A DNA stretch of 64,000 nucleotides from positions 52,906,986 to 52,970,985 of the forward strand of contig OW804097.1 in NCBI GenBank assembly GCA_942159475.1. The letters are read 5' to 3'. The position numbers and the translations under genes are program-made. This stretch comes from Sthenelais limicola (taxonomy: Eukaryota > Annelida > Polychaeta > Phyllodocida > Sigalionidae). Below are positions 44,931 to 55,203 of this stretch, in pieces; position 1 is the first letter of the stretch, and the number at the start of each line of letters is the position of its first letter. The notes below the pieces were generated by a model. The model worked only from the letters and a program-made list of their open reading frames with translations. It was not told the DNA's origin and did no database searches.

Positions 44931-46016
44931 TATAGAGAGAGAGAGAATGGGACGAGCCGGCAATAATCGAAAATTTATAGGACGAGATTCGTCCACATAA
45001 GCACGATGCCGTAGGCAGAGTGCTTATGTGGGCGAATCAAGTCCTATAAATTTTCGATTATTGCTGGCGAGTTCCATTCTATATTTATTATATGTGCATA
45101 AAATTTGATCATATGTCATCAGATATTACTGAAAAAATACTAAAGAAGTCTCAGAGAGCCCCACTGCCCCGCTGACAGCCCCACTGACAGCCCCGCTGAC
45201 AGTCCTGCACTATGCGATCATGCAGTATTTATTTTAGGTCTACTTATATTGTTGACTTAAAATGTTCATAACGCAGCCATTTCTTGAGGTACATTAATAA
45301 AATTTATATCATTCAATAGAGAATTTAATGCTCTATTTAATGATATGGGTTTTATTATGTATTTCTATAATCATAGTACCAGAATCACGGGTGGATTACT
45401 GATCACGGGGATTTGTTTACATGCTCCGCGGAGAGCCAAAGCTCCGCGAAGCATAATAACAGAGCTATTTTTAGAAAAATAGCTCTGTTTTTATGCTTCG
45501 CGGAGCTTTGGCTCTCCCCGGAGAATGTAAACAAATCCCCGCGATCGGTAATCCACCCGTGATTCTGGTACTATAATTATAGAAATGCATCATAAAACCT
45601 ACATCATTAAATAGAGCATTAAATTCTCTTTTGAATGATATAAATTGAATTAATGTAGCTCAAGGAATGGCCATGATATGAACGTTTTAATTCAACAATG
45701 TCAGTAAGTAAATGTACTGCATGAGACACACAGACAGACTGACAGCTAGGGCACCTACTAATGGGACTCTCAGCGGGACAGTGGGGTTCTCTGTGACTTT
45801 TTTTAGATATTTTTCAGCAATATCTGATGATATATCATCAAATTTGTATGCACATATAATAAATATAGAATGGAACTCGCCGGCAATAATCGAAAAATTT
45901 ATAGGACTTGATTCGTCCACATAAGCACTCTGCCTACGGCATCGTGCTTATGTGGACGAATCTCGTCCTATAAATTTTCGATTATTGCCGGCTCGTCCCA
46001 TTCTCTCTATATATAG
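44931..46016. mobile_element. 1,086-bp foldback palindrome with hairpin tips
   Basis: The two halves are reverse complements about the centre 45,473/45,474, where AGAGCTATTTTT-AG-AAAAATAGCTCT forms an almost loopless core. Outer tips (44,947-45,083 and 45,865-46,003) match and each is itself a hairpin: CAATAATCGAAAATTTATAG pairs with its own complement 100 bases away. The zones nearest the centre and at the tips are almost perfect, while the 45,140-45,260 / 45,690-45,810 zone is diverged. TA/GA-rich flanks suggest a TATATA-type target. No protein is encoded. This is best described as a foldback (FB-like) or giant MITE. Confidence 0.85.
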
Positions 46017-46620
46017 ACATGCACGAGGCAAAATAACCAGTCTGGTCACGAGGTACTGGATGTCGTTCCAACTATATTGTACTGAACATCGTTACAACTC
46101 TTCACATAAAAAGAGGGGGAATGTCTCAAAAGTCGTTGCTAAATTTCCTCCTCCAAAAATCTGTGACTATATTATTTTGGTACAAAGAAAAATAATGGTA
46201 TTTTTATTATTTACTTGGGTGATTGAAATCACCTCTGACTTCTGTCATTAAAGTGCAATTTGTGGGCGGGCAAATTCATGTGTGGGCGGGTAAATATCTG
46301 CATTTACCCTCCAAGTTGGCGGGTGGAGAACAAAGTTAATTTCGCACTCTGTGTTGTAAAGTTGTCATGGTTGCTTCTGATTAAGAGAGGAGGGATAGAG
46401 ACAGGAGACAGAGCGGGAGGAGAGTAATGTTAAGTGGGTATCAGAATAACGTACATGGACATTCAGAATAATAGTTGTGACACTAGTATGGATGGTTACC
46501 TCCATGCATCTCAAATGTATCTTCATGTAACACCCACCCCAGTCATTGGATGTTTATGCAGTAATTAATCCACTGCACTGTGGAAAGATGCAGATACACC
46601 ACCCGTTTAAGGATACATAG

Positions 46621-46756
46621 ACAAAATTGACTTGTGGGCGTGTGGGAGGTGGTCTCCCGCGGGCGTAGCAATATTGTAAGGGGTGCATAGCACCCTGACG
46701 ATTTGCGTAGCCCAAGGGAGATAACCACCTCCTACACGCCCACAAGTCAATTTTGT
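46621..46756. mobile_element. 136-bp foldback MITE
   Basis: ACAAAATTGACTTGTGGGCG at the left is the exact complement of the right end, and the arms run on through GGGAGGTGGT with few mismatches to a centre near 46,688. No coding capacity. No clear target duplication beyond T/A-rich flanks. Confidence 0.8.
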
Positions 46757-48673
46757 ATTTATTATACCTCCATTTTCCGACATTTTAGCTGGAAAATGGT
46801 TGTGACAAGTCCTGCAGAATGTAGTTCTATTTTGAATTGTTATTTTGCTTAATTCTCGGTTAATTATGATTATTAAGACATGAATACGATTTAAAATACT
46901 TAATAAGATAAATGTCGTTCCGTTTGATATTAAAATTTCAGTACTTTTCTTATTTAAACCTGCCGGGTAACACTGTTTTTCTCCGACTCAAGTGTCTGTC
47001 AGCAACGATCACAGTCGGCTGAGCTTGCATCCGAGCTTGCAGAGCCATGACATTGGCATCTCGAATTCCACAGCTGTAAATCGTTGATATTCTTTAGCAA
47101 AATCGCATTTTTACATATGATTCTTCGATTCAACTTTTCATTTGAAGTTCCTAGGTTCATTATTTCGAGAGAAAATCGGGAAAACGATCGATGTCTAGTC
47201 ACCCTGCATTGACACTTAGCCTATAGGCTACGCACGCCGATCTATTTGTCAGTTGGCTGGGCAGCCAGAACGGGGATCTACTTTATTTAGAAATAAATGA
47301 GTGATTCAACACCTTCCATCTTCGATATTGATATTTTTAGAGTTGCTTATTATTGTCATTTATATTTTATCATTACGCGCAATGTATATGCAGTCTTTTT
47401 TCCGCAAAAATAATTATTTAAATAAAGAAAATAAGGATTCGAACATGGGACTATTTTTTCAACAAAAATTCCACCAGGGGGCAATATGATATGTAAATAC
47501 CGCCCAGAGGGTAATACGGTTTTACTATGCTGTAGCCTATGGCGTACCATACCATCCCTCCCAGAGGTATAATAAATGAGTATACTCACAAGTGCAAATA
47601 CATGTATGTAGATACACCACTGCACTTTGTATACACGCAGATACACAAACTCAAGTGGAGATAGACGAAGATACTCACACAGTGTGGAGTGCCGATACAC
47701 CAGATTTCCAATGCAGATACTCACAGTGTAAACGCGATTTTTTTTCCAGTGAATTGGTGCATGTTATTTTCTATCACAGATTGATTACATCAAATTTAAA
47801 TTCAGCCTCTGTGTAAAACTTGTACTTGTTTACAGTGAGAGTTGAACGTTCTGAGTGCAGTATGAATTGAATCAACCACATATAGTACAGATACCTCCGA
47901 GACACATGCACAGTAACGGAGAAAACTAATCTATTTAGAACTACATGGTGACGATTTCACATAGTTCTTTTAATGTATTTGTCTTATTTAGGTACTGCTG
48001 CCCCATTAGAGTCACAAGAACACCTCACACCACCCCCTCGTCCACCCTCCTACTGAATGCCCTACTGTGATGATCTATATTTGTGACGAGTGGCCCATTA
48101 TGTGAATGAACTCTTCAATGATTACATTGTATTTATCTCTTGGTGGGATTGACTATAGTGATTGACTTATCACCATTGCAATATAAAAGGTGATTACATG
48201 CTACAAATCAATTAAGTAGTCATATTGGCAGAATGAATAATGATAGACATTTTTCGGAGGCAAAGGATCTACTGTTAAACAATATTCAGATAATTTTCTT
48301 AACCTACTCCAGCCAACCTTTTTACCTTACTATATTTATCAAGACGGTTAAGTGAATTGTCTCTCTTGACCGGAAAGTGTTAATAGACAATAGGGCTATA
48401 TAAGTGTAATTTTGCAAACCTTATCTTTATTCATATCGATGCATGTAAACAATACGCTTCTTCAACGTATGACATTGGCTCCTCAAACATACATCAATAA
48501 TGTTCCTTTATTAGGCATAGGGCAATTAGTACACTTTGAATCATTTTTATTAGTACCATATAATTGATTGGATGGCATTATCATGCTCGGAAGATGAAAG
48601 TTAATAGCAGGATATTGAGCTTGTCAAGGAATCCAAGGTTGTTTGTATAGTTGGTCTTAGTGCAATTATATAA
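46757..48673. other. Non-coding stretch
   Basis: No gene supported. At 47,580-47,730 a loose repeat of GATACNCACA-like words, about 30 bases apart, is visible. The rest is A+T-rich. Confidence 0.45.
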
Positions 48674-48827
48674 ACTAGCAAATGCCCGTGCTATGCACGG
48701 GATTTGTTAGTGGGACAGTGGGGCCCACATCTTCAGCTCTCCTTGTTCCCTCTCCCACCATCTTTATCTTTCAAGTTCTCTCTGTAACTTATTATCTGTA
48801 TTAACGTTCATACATTGGAACCCTGTT
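48674..48827 (+). repeat. Dispersed repeat with hairpin head, copy 2
   Basis: ACTAGCAAATGCCCGTGCTA, a GTGGGACAGTGGGGCCCACA block, then TTGTTCCCTCTCC and CTGTATTAACGTTCATAC match 40,999-41,153 block for block. Similarity ends at about GGAACCCT. It is followed by C-runs (48,909-48,944). Confidence 0.75.
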
Positions 48828-48908
48828 ATGATGCTTTTTTGGTCACTGTTGTATTGTTGTTGTGTTGACTGTCCCTGTCCTACTCCTGTTGCCTCTCCCA
48901 TTCCCTCA

Positions 48909-49540
48909 GCCCGCCCCCCCCCCATCCCCCCCCCCCCCCCCCCACACCCTCTATTGCATTATACATGTTCACCCGATCCCACTCTCGCTCCTGATCCCAC
49001 TCCCGATCCCAAGAGAGAGAGTGAGTGAGTGAGAGGGAGAGAGGAGAGACAGAGGAGGGAGGAGAGAAATGGAGAGATGGAGAGAGGAGAGAGGAGAGAG
49101 GAGAGACAGAGTTAGATACTGATAAAAGTCTGAGTGTCTTTGTGACTTTGTCTGCATTTTGTCTGTGATAAAAGTCCCCTCCCCCTCCTCTCCTCCCCCT
49201 TTCCTAATCCTGCTTACTATTATTATGTTGTGTTTTAACCTCATCAGAGAGAGAGAGAGGAGTAAGAGGGGGATAGAGGAAAGAGTCGGGGAGAGATCCC
49301 TCCCTGTTACTCCAAGGGGGAGGAAGAGAGAGGAGCTAGAACTCATGAAAAACTCCATGCCTCAAAATTCTAAGATATATATGAGGAGCAGGAATAGAGA
49401 GAACAGAGGAAGGGGGGGGGGGGGGGAAGAGGGAGAAGGAGGAGGATCAAGGTTTAAGATCCCTCCCTTCCTGTTACTCCGAGGGGGAGGAAGAGAGAGG
49501 AGAGCCTCATGACAAACCCTATGCCTCAAAATTCTAAAAT
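48909..49540. repeat. C-run and GA-rich minisatellite with ~163-bp duplication
   Basis: After a C-run, the + strand becomes GA-rich. GATCCCTCCCTGTTACTCC through GCCTCAAAATTCTAA occurs at 49,295-49,373 and again at 49,458-49,537, with a G-run (49,411-49,427) between. Frames through this part are low-complexity. Confidence 0.7.
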
Positions 49541-50238
49541 AATGTCATTGGGAATAACAAGCGCGGCACTGATAGCACATAATGCAAAATCATGCATGCC
49601 AGTAGGTTTACCGTAAGTGGCAGCGGAGGCCGGCAAGCTTTGAATGTGTTTTAAAACAACATTTTTACTTAGTATATAGCAAGATATGACTCACATTCAC
49701 CATGTTTAGAATAAGAGAGAACTAAGAGACTGTTTCCCGTTTATTTTGGGCATTTGTAGGCAAAGTTTCAGTCCGCTTCACCCAGGCGTGGATGAGCGGA
49801 GATTTGGGTGCTGCTTAGCAACAGACAATGTTGCGTCATGACCTCAATCCAACCAGTATGCAAATCGCCTCATTGTGGTGTAGGGGCACTGATAGGGGAT
49901 TGTTTTCAGGCACCGATGGGGACCCTGGATGGGGTGTTCAATTTCAACCCATTTATAACCCATTTATAACCCTGATGTCTTCCAAAAGTGTTAATGAAAC
50001 ATAGCGGAATGGCTCTGCACCATTTTTGGCAATGTGCACATGAAATATATCGGAGATCTGGCCAGCAGTTTCTGACAAGATAGGGGTTTTCCAGCTTGAA
50101 ATGCTATTTTATTAATATTTAGATGGAAAGGCATTTATAGTAACTAGTTGCGGATAAGATGGAGTGGTATATGATGTTATTGTGGACATTCTGAAGGTCA
50201 TCCTGATGAGATTACAATAATAGCACTATGTCAATTTA
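49541..50238. other. Non-coding stretch before the Ngaro-like element
   Basis: No gene or repeat recognised. Confidence 0.45.
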
Positions 50239-50322
50239 TATATATGTTCTATATGGTACATATAGTGATATATGCTTCGAGGAGTCTCCAGGTGGCGCCA
50301 CATCGCTATTATTCTCCTCCGC
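50239..50322 (+). repeat. Terminal repeat A1
   Basis: ATATATGTTCTATATGGTAC through GGAGTCTCCAGGTGGCGCCA to CTCCTCCGC. This ~84-bp segment matches 54,997-55,080 with only about four or five differences. Confidence 0.85.
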
Positions 50323-50433
50323 TCCCAAGAGCATAGGCAGTTGTTGTCCAGCTGTCAAAGAGACAAGAAGTCACCTTGTGATCTGGACTCCCAAATGTTT
50401 TTGTTGGGTTGACGACTAGAATAAGCCCTCAAT

Positions 50434-51136
50434 ATGCCTCATTGTTTGGGCTGTGAAAGGCAGCATAAAAACCATGCAGCAAGACCGTTTGTGTTTATGC
50501 CAAACTGGTGGTTGAATAATGTAATGCCAACAGGATTGCACTGTCAGAGTACCTACACCGACGACGATTTGGACATGGAGCCTATTAGGTCTGTCAACGA
50601 ATCACTCTCTGAACTACTGAAGGCTCAGGAAGTACAGTTTAATAGGCAAAATCAGCAAATGCAACAAAATTAATGATGTCTACTTTGGGACTTTTGGTGA
50701 AAAAGATGCCTACTGCCTCGGGATTTACTGCCAAAACTGGGTCTCACAAGAACGAGGGGAGTGACAGCTCTAATCCTTATGCCTTCTCCGAGCAAAATGT
50801 GTCCGCTTCGGGTTCTAAAAGAAATGCTAAAACGTGACTATGTCAACCATATGACATATGTTGCTAAACACACCCACTTGAACACTTATAAAGATGCTGC
50901 GTTGGTCCTATATGACAGAGAAGTTGTTAACCGTGTTGTGGATGGGGAGCTTGATGCCTTCATTACGGCCAATCATGAAGCCCAGAGTGTTGCATTGCAC
51001 CCGGGCGCTATGGCCACCCCCCTTCTTCTAGCTCTACTTCGAAGGACGACAAGAAAAAGAAGAAAGCTAAGAAAGGGCAACAGTCTGCCTCTGTCGTACC
51101 ATCAGACTTCCCTGAATATGTGTGTTATTACTTTAA
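50434..51136 (+). pseudogene. gag-like ORF1 of the Ngaro-like element
   Basis: Three frames carry it. First, 50,434-50,673 (HCLGCERQHKNHAARPF ... QNQQMQQN, Gln-rich end). Second, 50,677-50,838 (MSTLGLLVKKMPTASG ... SEQNVSASGSKRNAK). Third, about 50,839-51,010 (VNHMTYVAKHTHLNTYKDAA ... ELDAFITANHEAQ), then a Lys-rich DDKKKKKAKKG stretch. It ends in CYYFN at the insertion point, and a Cys/His-rich piece (KECNGKCSRKHVCRIC) resumes after the insertion at 52,294, so a C-x-C...H-C-x2-C zinc-finger region was split. Role by family: nucleic-acid-binding structural protein. Confidence 0.65.
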
Positions 51137-52292
51137 TAGCTGACTTCACAAATTATGGCTGAGGTGAGCGGAAGTGCTCAGATAATCTCATTGCGCAGGT
51201 CATTACTGGCCAGTGGAGGCTGGAATGCTGGCACAACTCTGGGGACTGACCTCCTGAATGTCCTGCCGTAGGTGCAGGCACCTGTGTGTATGTGTGTCTG
51301 GTGTGTGCTTCCCAGAGCCCCTGCACACAGACGGGGAGTGGGGCAGGAGGCCCAGCCACAGAGAGCGGCGGGGTAGGCCACCCCAGCTACCAGCTGGTCA
51401 CCTCTCCTATTGTTAGACTTGCACAGTCCCAAGACCAAAAGTATCTTCGCTCTTAAGCTGACACCTTTTTGGGGGGACAAAATTTTATTCAGGATTAAAT
51501 AGACAGTTACACACTCACAAAAAGTTAATCATTTTTGTGGTTTTTGTTATGTCCTGACTTAGTTGACAATTCTTTCAAAGCTGCAGGAGATTCTAGTTTA
51601 CAAATTATGCCAATTTAATAGTTAGAGAAAATGATGAGAAATGAAAAAAATGAAGACACCTTGGTTATAAAATTATAGCTACTTTGCGAGAGTCATAAAT
51701 ATATTGGATTCTGTGATTCAGTATTTTGTATGTTCCTGTTGATTTAACAATATCAACAGGAACATACCATGTACGATCTGATATAATAGCAATGCACAGG
51801 GGTACAGACCAACAAACATTTCTGGAGGAAATACATTGCCTTTTCACAATGTAAAGATACAAACGACTGTATATATGTACAATGCACTGTAGACTGCTAG
51901 TTCCGAAGTCCTAGAGCCATAGTGCAAGTCTATGCATGGTCTCTGTGTGTACATTCATCCCGCTCCCCTGGCCCTGCCCCGCGCATCCATCCCCAAGTGT
52001 GTGCACTTTTCTCACTTCACATTTTGATGGATACTCTGACAAAAGTTGATTTATTGTGAGTATTAGCAGATAAATCTACATGATGCTGTGCATAATTACC
52101 TCAACATGTAATTGGATAAGCCTGAAACAGCTTTCAAGGCAAAGATCAAATTGAATTGGAAGAAACAGGAGGAAAAGTTTGACTTCTATAGTGGAGGTAT
52201 CCACTGACGGCAAGGCCGCCCGCATTGAGCCTGAACCAGGGTCAAGGTCACCACTGCTAGGACGGCCCTCCTCCAATATGTGAAGTCAGCTA
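51137..52292. mobile_element. 1,156-bp inverted-repeat insertion in gag
   Basis: AATAGCTGACTTCACA (51,135-51,150) is the exact complement of 52,279-52,294. Removing 51,137-52,292 puts the two halves of the gag zinc-finger region back in one frame, so the insertion added no extra bases. If true, there is no target-site duplication, which is unusual for a TIR transposon. No transposase is visible. A perfect hairpin lies inside at 51,728-51,767. Confidence 0.65.
51728..51767. repeat. Perfect hairpin, 16-bp stem
   Basis: GTATGTTCCTGTTGAT, loop TTAACAAT, then the exact complement. Confidence 0.9.
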
Positions 52293-53430
52293 TTTCAAGG
52301 AATGCAATGGCAAATGCTCCAGAAAGCATGTTTGCCGTATTTGCTGGCCTTTAATGGGCATTAAGTGGAGATTTCCGGATGATATATCGGAGCAGGCTTA
52401 TTGGGAAACTAGACTATGCTTTGGTGTTAGTAATTTTGTTTTCAAAGCTATGAACAGGCGTGGTTACTCAAGAATTAATGCCTACTTGGATGATTACATG
52501 ATTATTGGCAAATCCTTCCAAGAGTGCCTTGCCATTCAGACAGTCCTTGTGAATTTACTTGGAGCTCTGGGGTTTGGCATTTCTTGGAAGAAATGTCAGG
52601 CCCCTGCGACTAGGATACAGTATCTTGGTATTATCATCAAATCCACTTCAATGTGCCTGTCCCTTTCAGAAGAGAAGATGTCCAAGCTTTATTCTAATCT
52701 GGCATTCTTCGATGATAAGAAATCTGCATCTCTTCATCAACTGCAGTGGTTGTGTGGTATACTCTGCCACTGTTCAACTGTTGTCAAAGGGGGAAGAACC
52801 TTCTCTCAACGCATAATTCACCTCCTCAAGGGTCATAAGGGTGACAACTCTGGGATCAAGTTGGATGATGAGTTAAGAGAGTACATTGATTGGTGGAAGA
52901 GATTTGCTGGATTTTTTAATGGTTCAGCGAGTATGGTGAAATTTGATGTATCCCCGCCCCATTCTATGTACTCTGATGCATCAGCTAATATATACGGCGC
53001 TATATGCATGGGTGACTGATGCACTGGTTTCTTTAAATCTTCTTGCCTCCCCACTGGTCTGGATGTCATTACCCCATCCCATCATCACTGGAGGAATGTC
53101 AACATTCCGCTGTTGCAAGCTGCAGATGACAATGTGAATTTGTGGGAGCTTATTGCCCTCTGGGAGGCTCTTAAGCAGTTTGCTCCTAGGTTCAAAGACA
53201 GTCATATATTCTGCTTTTCTGATAATAGCCAGGCGGTCAACATGATTAATAAGGGGCAAAGTTGCAACAGAACCTGCATGGCCATCCTTAGATCTATATT
53301 CTGGCTGTGTGTTGTAAATAATGTGTTCATCTCCGCTCAACATATTCCTGGTGATCTCAATTTTCTGCCTGATATGTTATCATGTGTTAATTCCAGGAAT
53401 TCATTATGTTCTATTGCTGACCATCCATCT
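52293..53430 (+). pseudogene. RT (C-terminal half) and RNase H of the Ngaro-like element
   Basis: Straight after the gag zinc-finger piece, the frame enters RT at LMGIKWRFPDDI, the mid-palm block, so about half of RT upstream is missing. INAYLDDYMIIG is the active site with both Asp residues, and IQYLGIIIKS the thumb. YSDASANIYGAIC begins RNase H. A TGA at 53,017-53,019, where Trp is expected after GD, interrupts it, and the same frame goes on with WELIALWEALKQF (Glu), CFSDNSQAVNMINKG (Asp) and FISAQHIPGDLNFLPDMLSC. Only one in-frame stop separates the two parts. Family: DIRS-order RT, related to but distinct from LTR elements. Confidence 0.85.
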
Positions 53431-53432
53431 CT

Positions 53433-54842
53433 ATGTTGCAGGGACTGGACAAGGAAGTCACAATTACCTTGGACCATGCTTGGTCCGCAAACACCATCAA
53501 AACTCGGAATTCACAGTGGAAGAAATTCCTGTTGTTTTGTAGCTTGTTGAAAGCTTCCCCCATCACCGCGGAAGCTATGACTGTAGTCAGGTTTCTTGTA
53601 TGGCTAGCAAGGACACACAAATTTGTTTCCATCAACAATCTTTTGTCTGCGGTGACTAATTTACAGAAGTTCTACGGACATGATATAGACTACTGTGAAA
53701 TGTTCCTTATTAAGTTGATCCTTTTGGGTCCTAAGCATCAGTTGGGTTATCCAGCGTTCCCTAAATTGATTCTGACGCCTGACCACTTGCGGGACATTTA
53801 CGACAAGTTTGAGAAGAATGATTACAATATTGCCTGCTGGACTGCTATTGTGTTGTGCCGTCAGTCCTTATTACACAAGTCCAACAAGTACAATGTACAG
53901 AAGATCAAATTGTAGTTTTTTCCAACGTCTGAAATGCTATTATACGCAGTCCAGGGTTCCCCTTTAAGGAGGAGTGATATTGAGCGGACGGAAGTGGGTT
54001 TCATTATTCATGTTTCGTCTAATAAAATGATTATAGGTATAAGTCCCCGATCTTCGTCTATGAGTTGTCTCTCTCCTTGAGACTCACTTCTACCACTTTC
54101 CGGCTGCTGACTCAGATCCTCTCTTCATGAATCCTAAGTTCCCTTCCAAGCCAATCTCATACCAGGAAATCTTGGCTTTCTTCAAGGAGTGAGTTGCCTA
54201 ATTGGTGGATTCATCTCTAGCTGGGATCCATTCTCTGACGAGAAGTGGGGCCTCGTATTTACATTCATTAGGTGTGCCCTTAGAAGATATACGCTTAACC
54301 CATGCAGGCCGCGTATTGCCTTAAAGCATTCCCACGCATATGGCTGCGTATTGCCTTAAGTCATTCCCATGCATTTGGCTGCGTATTGCCTTAAAGCACT
54401 CCCATGCGTAGGACGTGTATTGCGTAAAGACACTCCCATGCATAGGATGAGTAGTGTGATAAAGCACTCCATGGGAAAGGACACGTATTGCCCAAAAGCA
54501 TCATAATAACAACATTATTAAGTGGTGGCGACATTATGGGCCGTCCTTAATAGACCTGATATTATTAGAATGTGCGTCATCCGCAGAACCGTGGACACGG
54601 TGAAGCGTCGTGGTGAGGCGATGTGTATATTTCACTCAGTACGTCATCAATTGATGTTCCTTTTCCCGCACTTCGTCATCAAGCAATATAGCAACATTGG
54701 AAGCGCTGTCCTGAATGGGTTAATGGGTGACTGGAAAAGCTTGGCGGTTCTCACGTACTTGGTATCTACCTATGACAGGAAGAATTTGGTTGAAAGTGTG
54801 GTTGCCTATGATCTCTCTAAGAATAAGTCAACTTCTTGTTGA
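53433..54842 (+). pseudogene. Tyrosine recombinase of the Ngaro-like element
   Basis: The enzyme would join the circular DNA copy to the genome. An N-terminal SAM-like domain lies at 53,433-53,860 (WSANTIKTRNSQWKKFLLFC). LLHKSN stands where the first catalytic Arg (LLRKSN type) is expected, so Arg appears changed to His. After stops and frameshifts, GIHSLTRSGASYLHSLGVPL (His codon 54,229) is the HxxR block with Thr in place of the Arg. The tyrosine block GDWKSLAVLTYLVSTYDRK (Tyr codon 54,756) lies far downstream in a frame opening at 54,522. The minisatellite at 54,305-54,500 separates the two blocks. The enzyme is inactive on at least three counts. Confidence 0.75.
54305..54500 (+). repeat. 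Minisatellite inside the recombinase
   Basis: About five units of 35-45 bp built on GCGTATTGCCTTAAAGCA and TCCCATGCATNNGG, the first three very similar and the last two degraded. Confidence 0.8.
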
Positions 54843-54948
54843 TGTGAGTTTGTGTCCCTCCTTGGATGGAGAAGTGCTTATAGACTGGCAATTTAGAGAG
54901 AGAGTTCTTAAAAAATTAGAAGTTACATCATAACCATATCTGGCATTT

Positions 54949-55003
54949 GGCAGCTGACAAAGTCGCCGGCTCATACCGTGTTTGTCTGATTTGGGAATAT
55001 ATG
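54949..55003 (+). repeat. Terminal repeat B1
   Basis: GGCAGCTGACAAAGTCGCCG through TTTGTCTGATTTGGGAATAT. Matches B2 at 55,149 with a few differences and one two-base indel. Confidence 0.8.
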
Positions 55004-55080
55004 TTCTATATGGTACCTATAGTGATATATGCTTTGAGGAGTCTCCAGGTGGCGCCACGTCGCTACTATTCTCCTCCGCC
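54997..55080 (+). repeat. Terminal repeat A2
   Basis: Second copy of A1, directly abutting B1 and sharing its last bases (AATATA). Confidence 0.85.
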
Positions 55081-55148
55081 TCCTCTTTTTTTTTTTTTTA
55101 CTCATGTAGTATTCGGAAATCTACTCATGTTTCTTTAGTTTGATAAAG

Positions 55149-55203
55149 GCGGCCGACAAAATCGCCGGCTCATTTACCGTGCTTGTCTGATTCAGGAATA
55201 TAT
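55149..55203 (+). repeat. Terminal repeat B2 (right end of element)
   Basis: GGCGGCCGACAAAATCGCCG through GCTTGTCTGATTCAGGAATA. Follows A2 after a T-run and a 60-bp spacer. Confidence 0.8.

Larger units (their letters stand above)
50239..55203 (+). mobile_element. Ngaro/PAT-type tyrosine-recombinase retrotransposon, degenerate
   Basis: The termini have the split-direct-repeat layout A1 (50,239) ... B1 (54,949) - A2 (54,997) - B2 (55,149), the hallmark of Ngaro/PAT-type YR retroelements as opposed to DIRS1 with inverted ends. Between them are gag-like fragments, RT, RNase H and a tyrosine recombinase in that order. The element lacks LTRs and integrase. It is broken by frameshifts, an in-frame stop, a 1,156-bp insertion in gag, an internal deletion of the RT N-terminal half and a minisatellite in the recombinase. 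Confidence 0.85.

Noticed and set aside
54290..54500. CRISPR-like tandem array
   Set aside because: Units are head-to-tail with no unique spacers, in an animal retroelement; it is a minisatellite.
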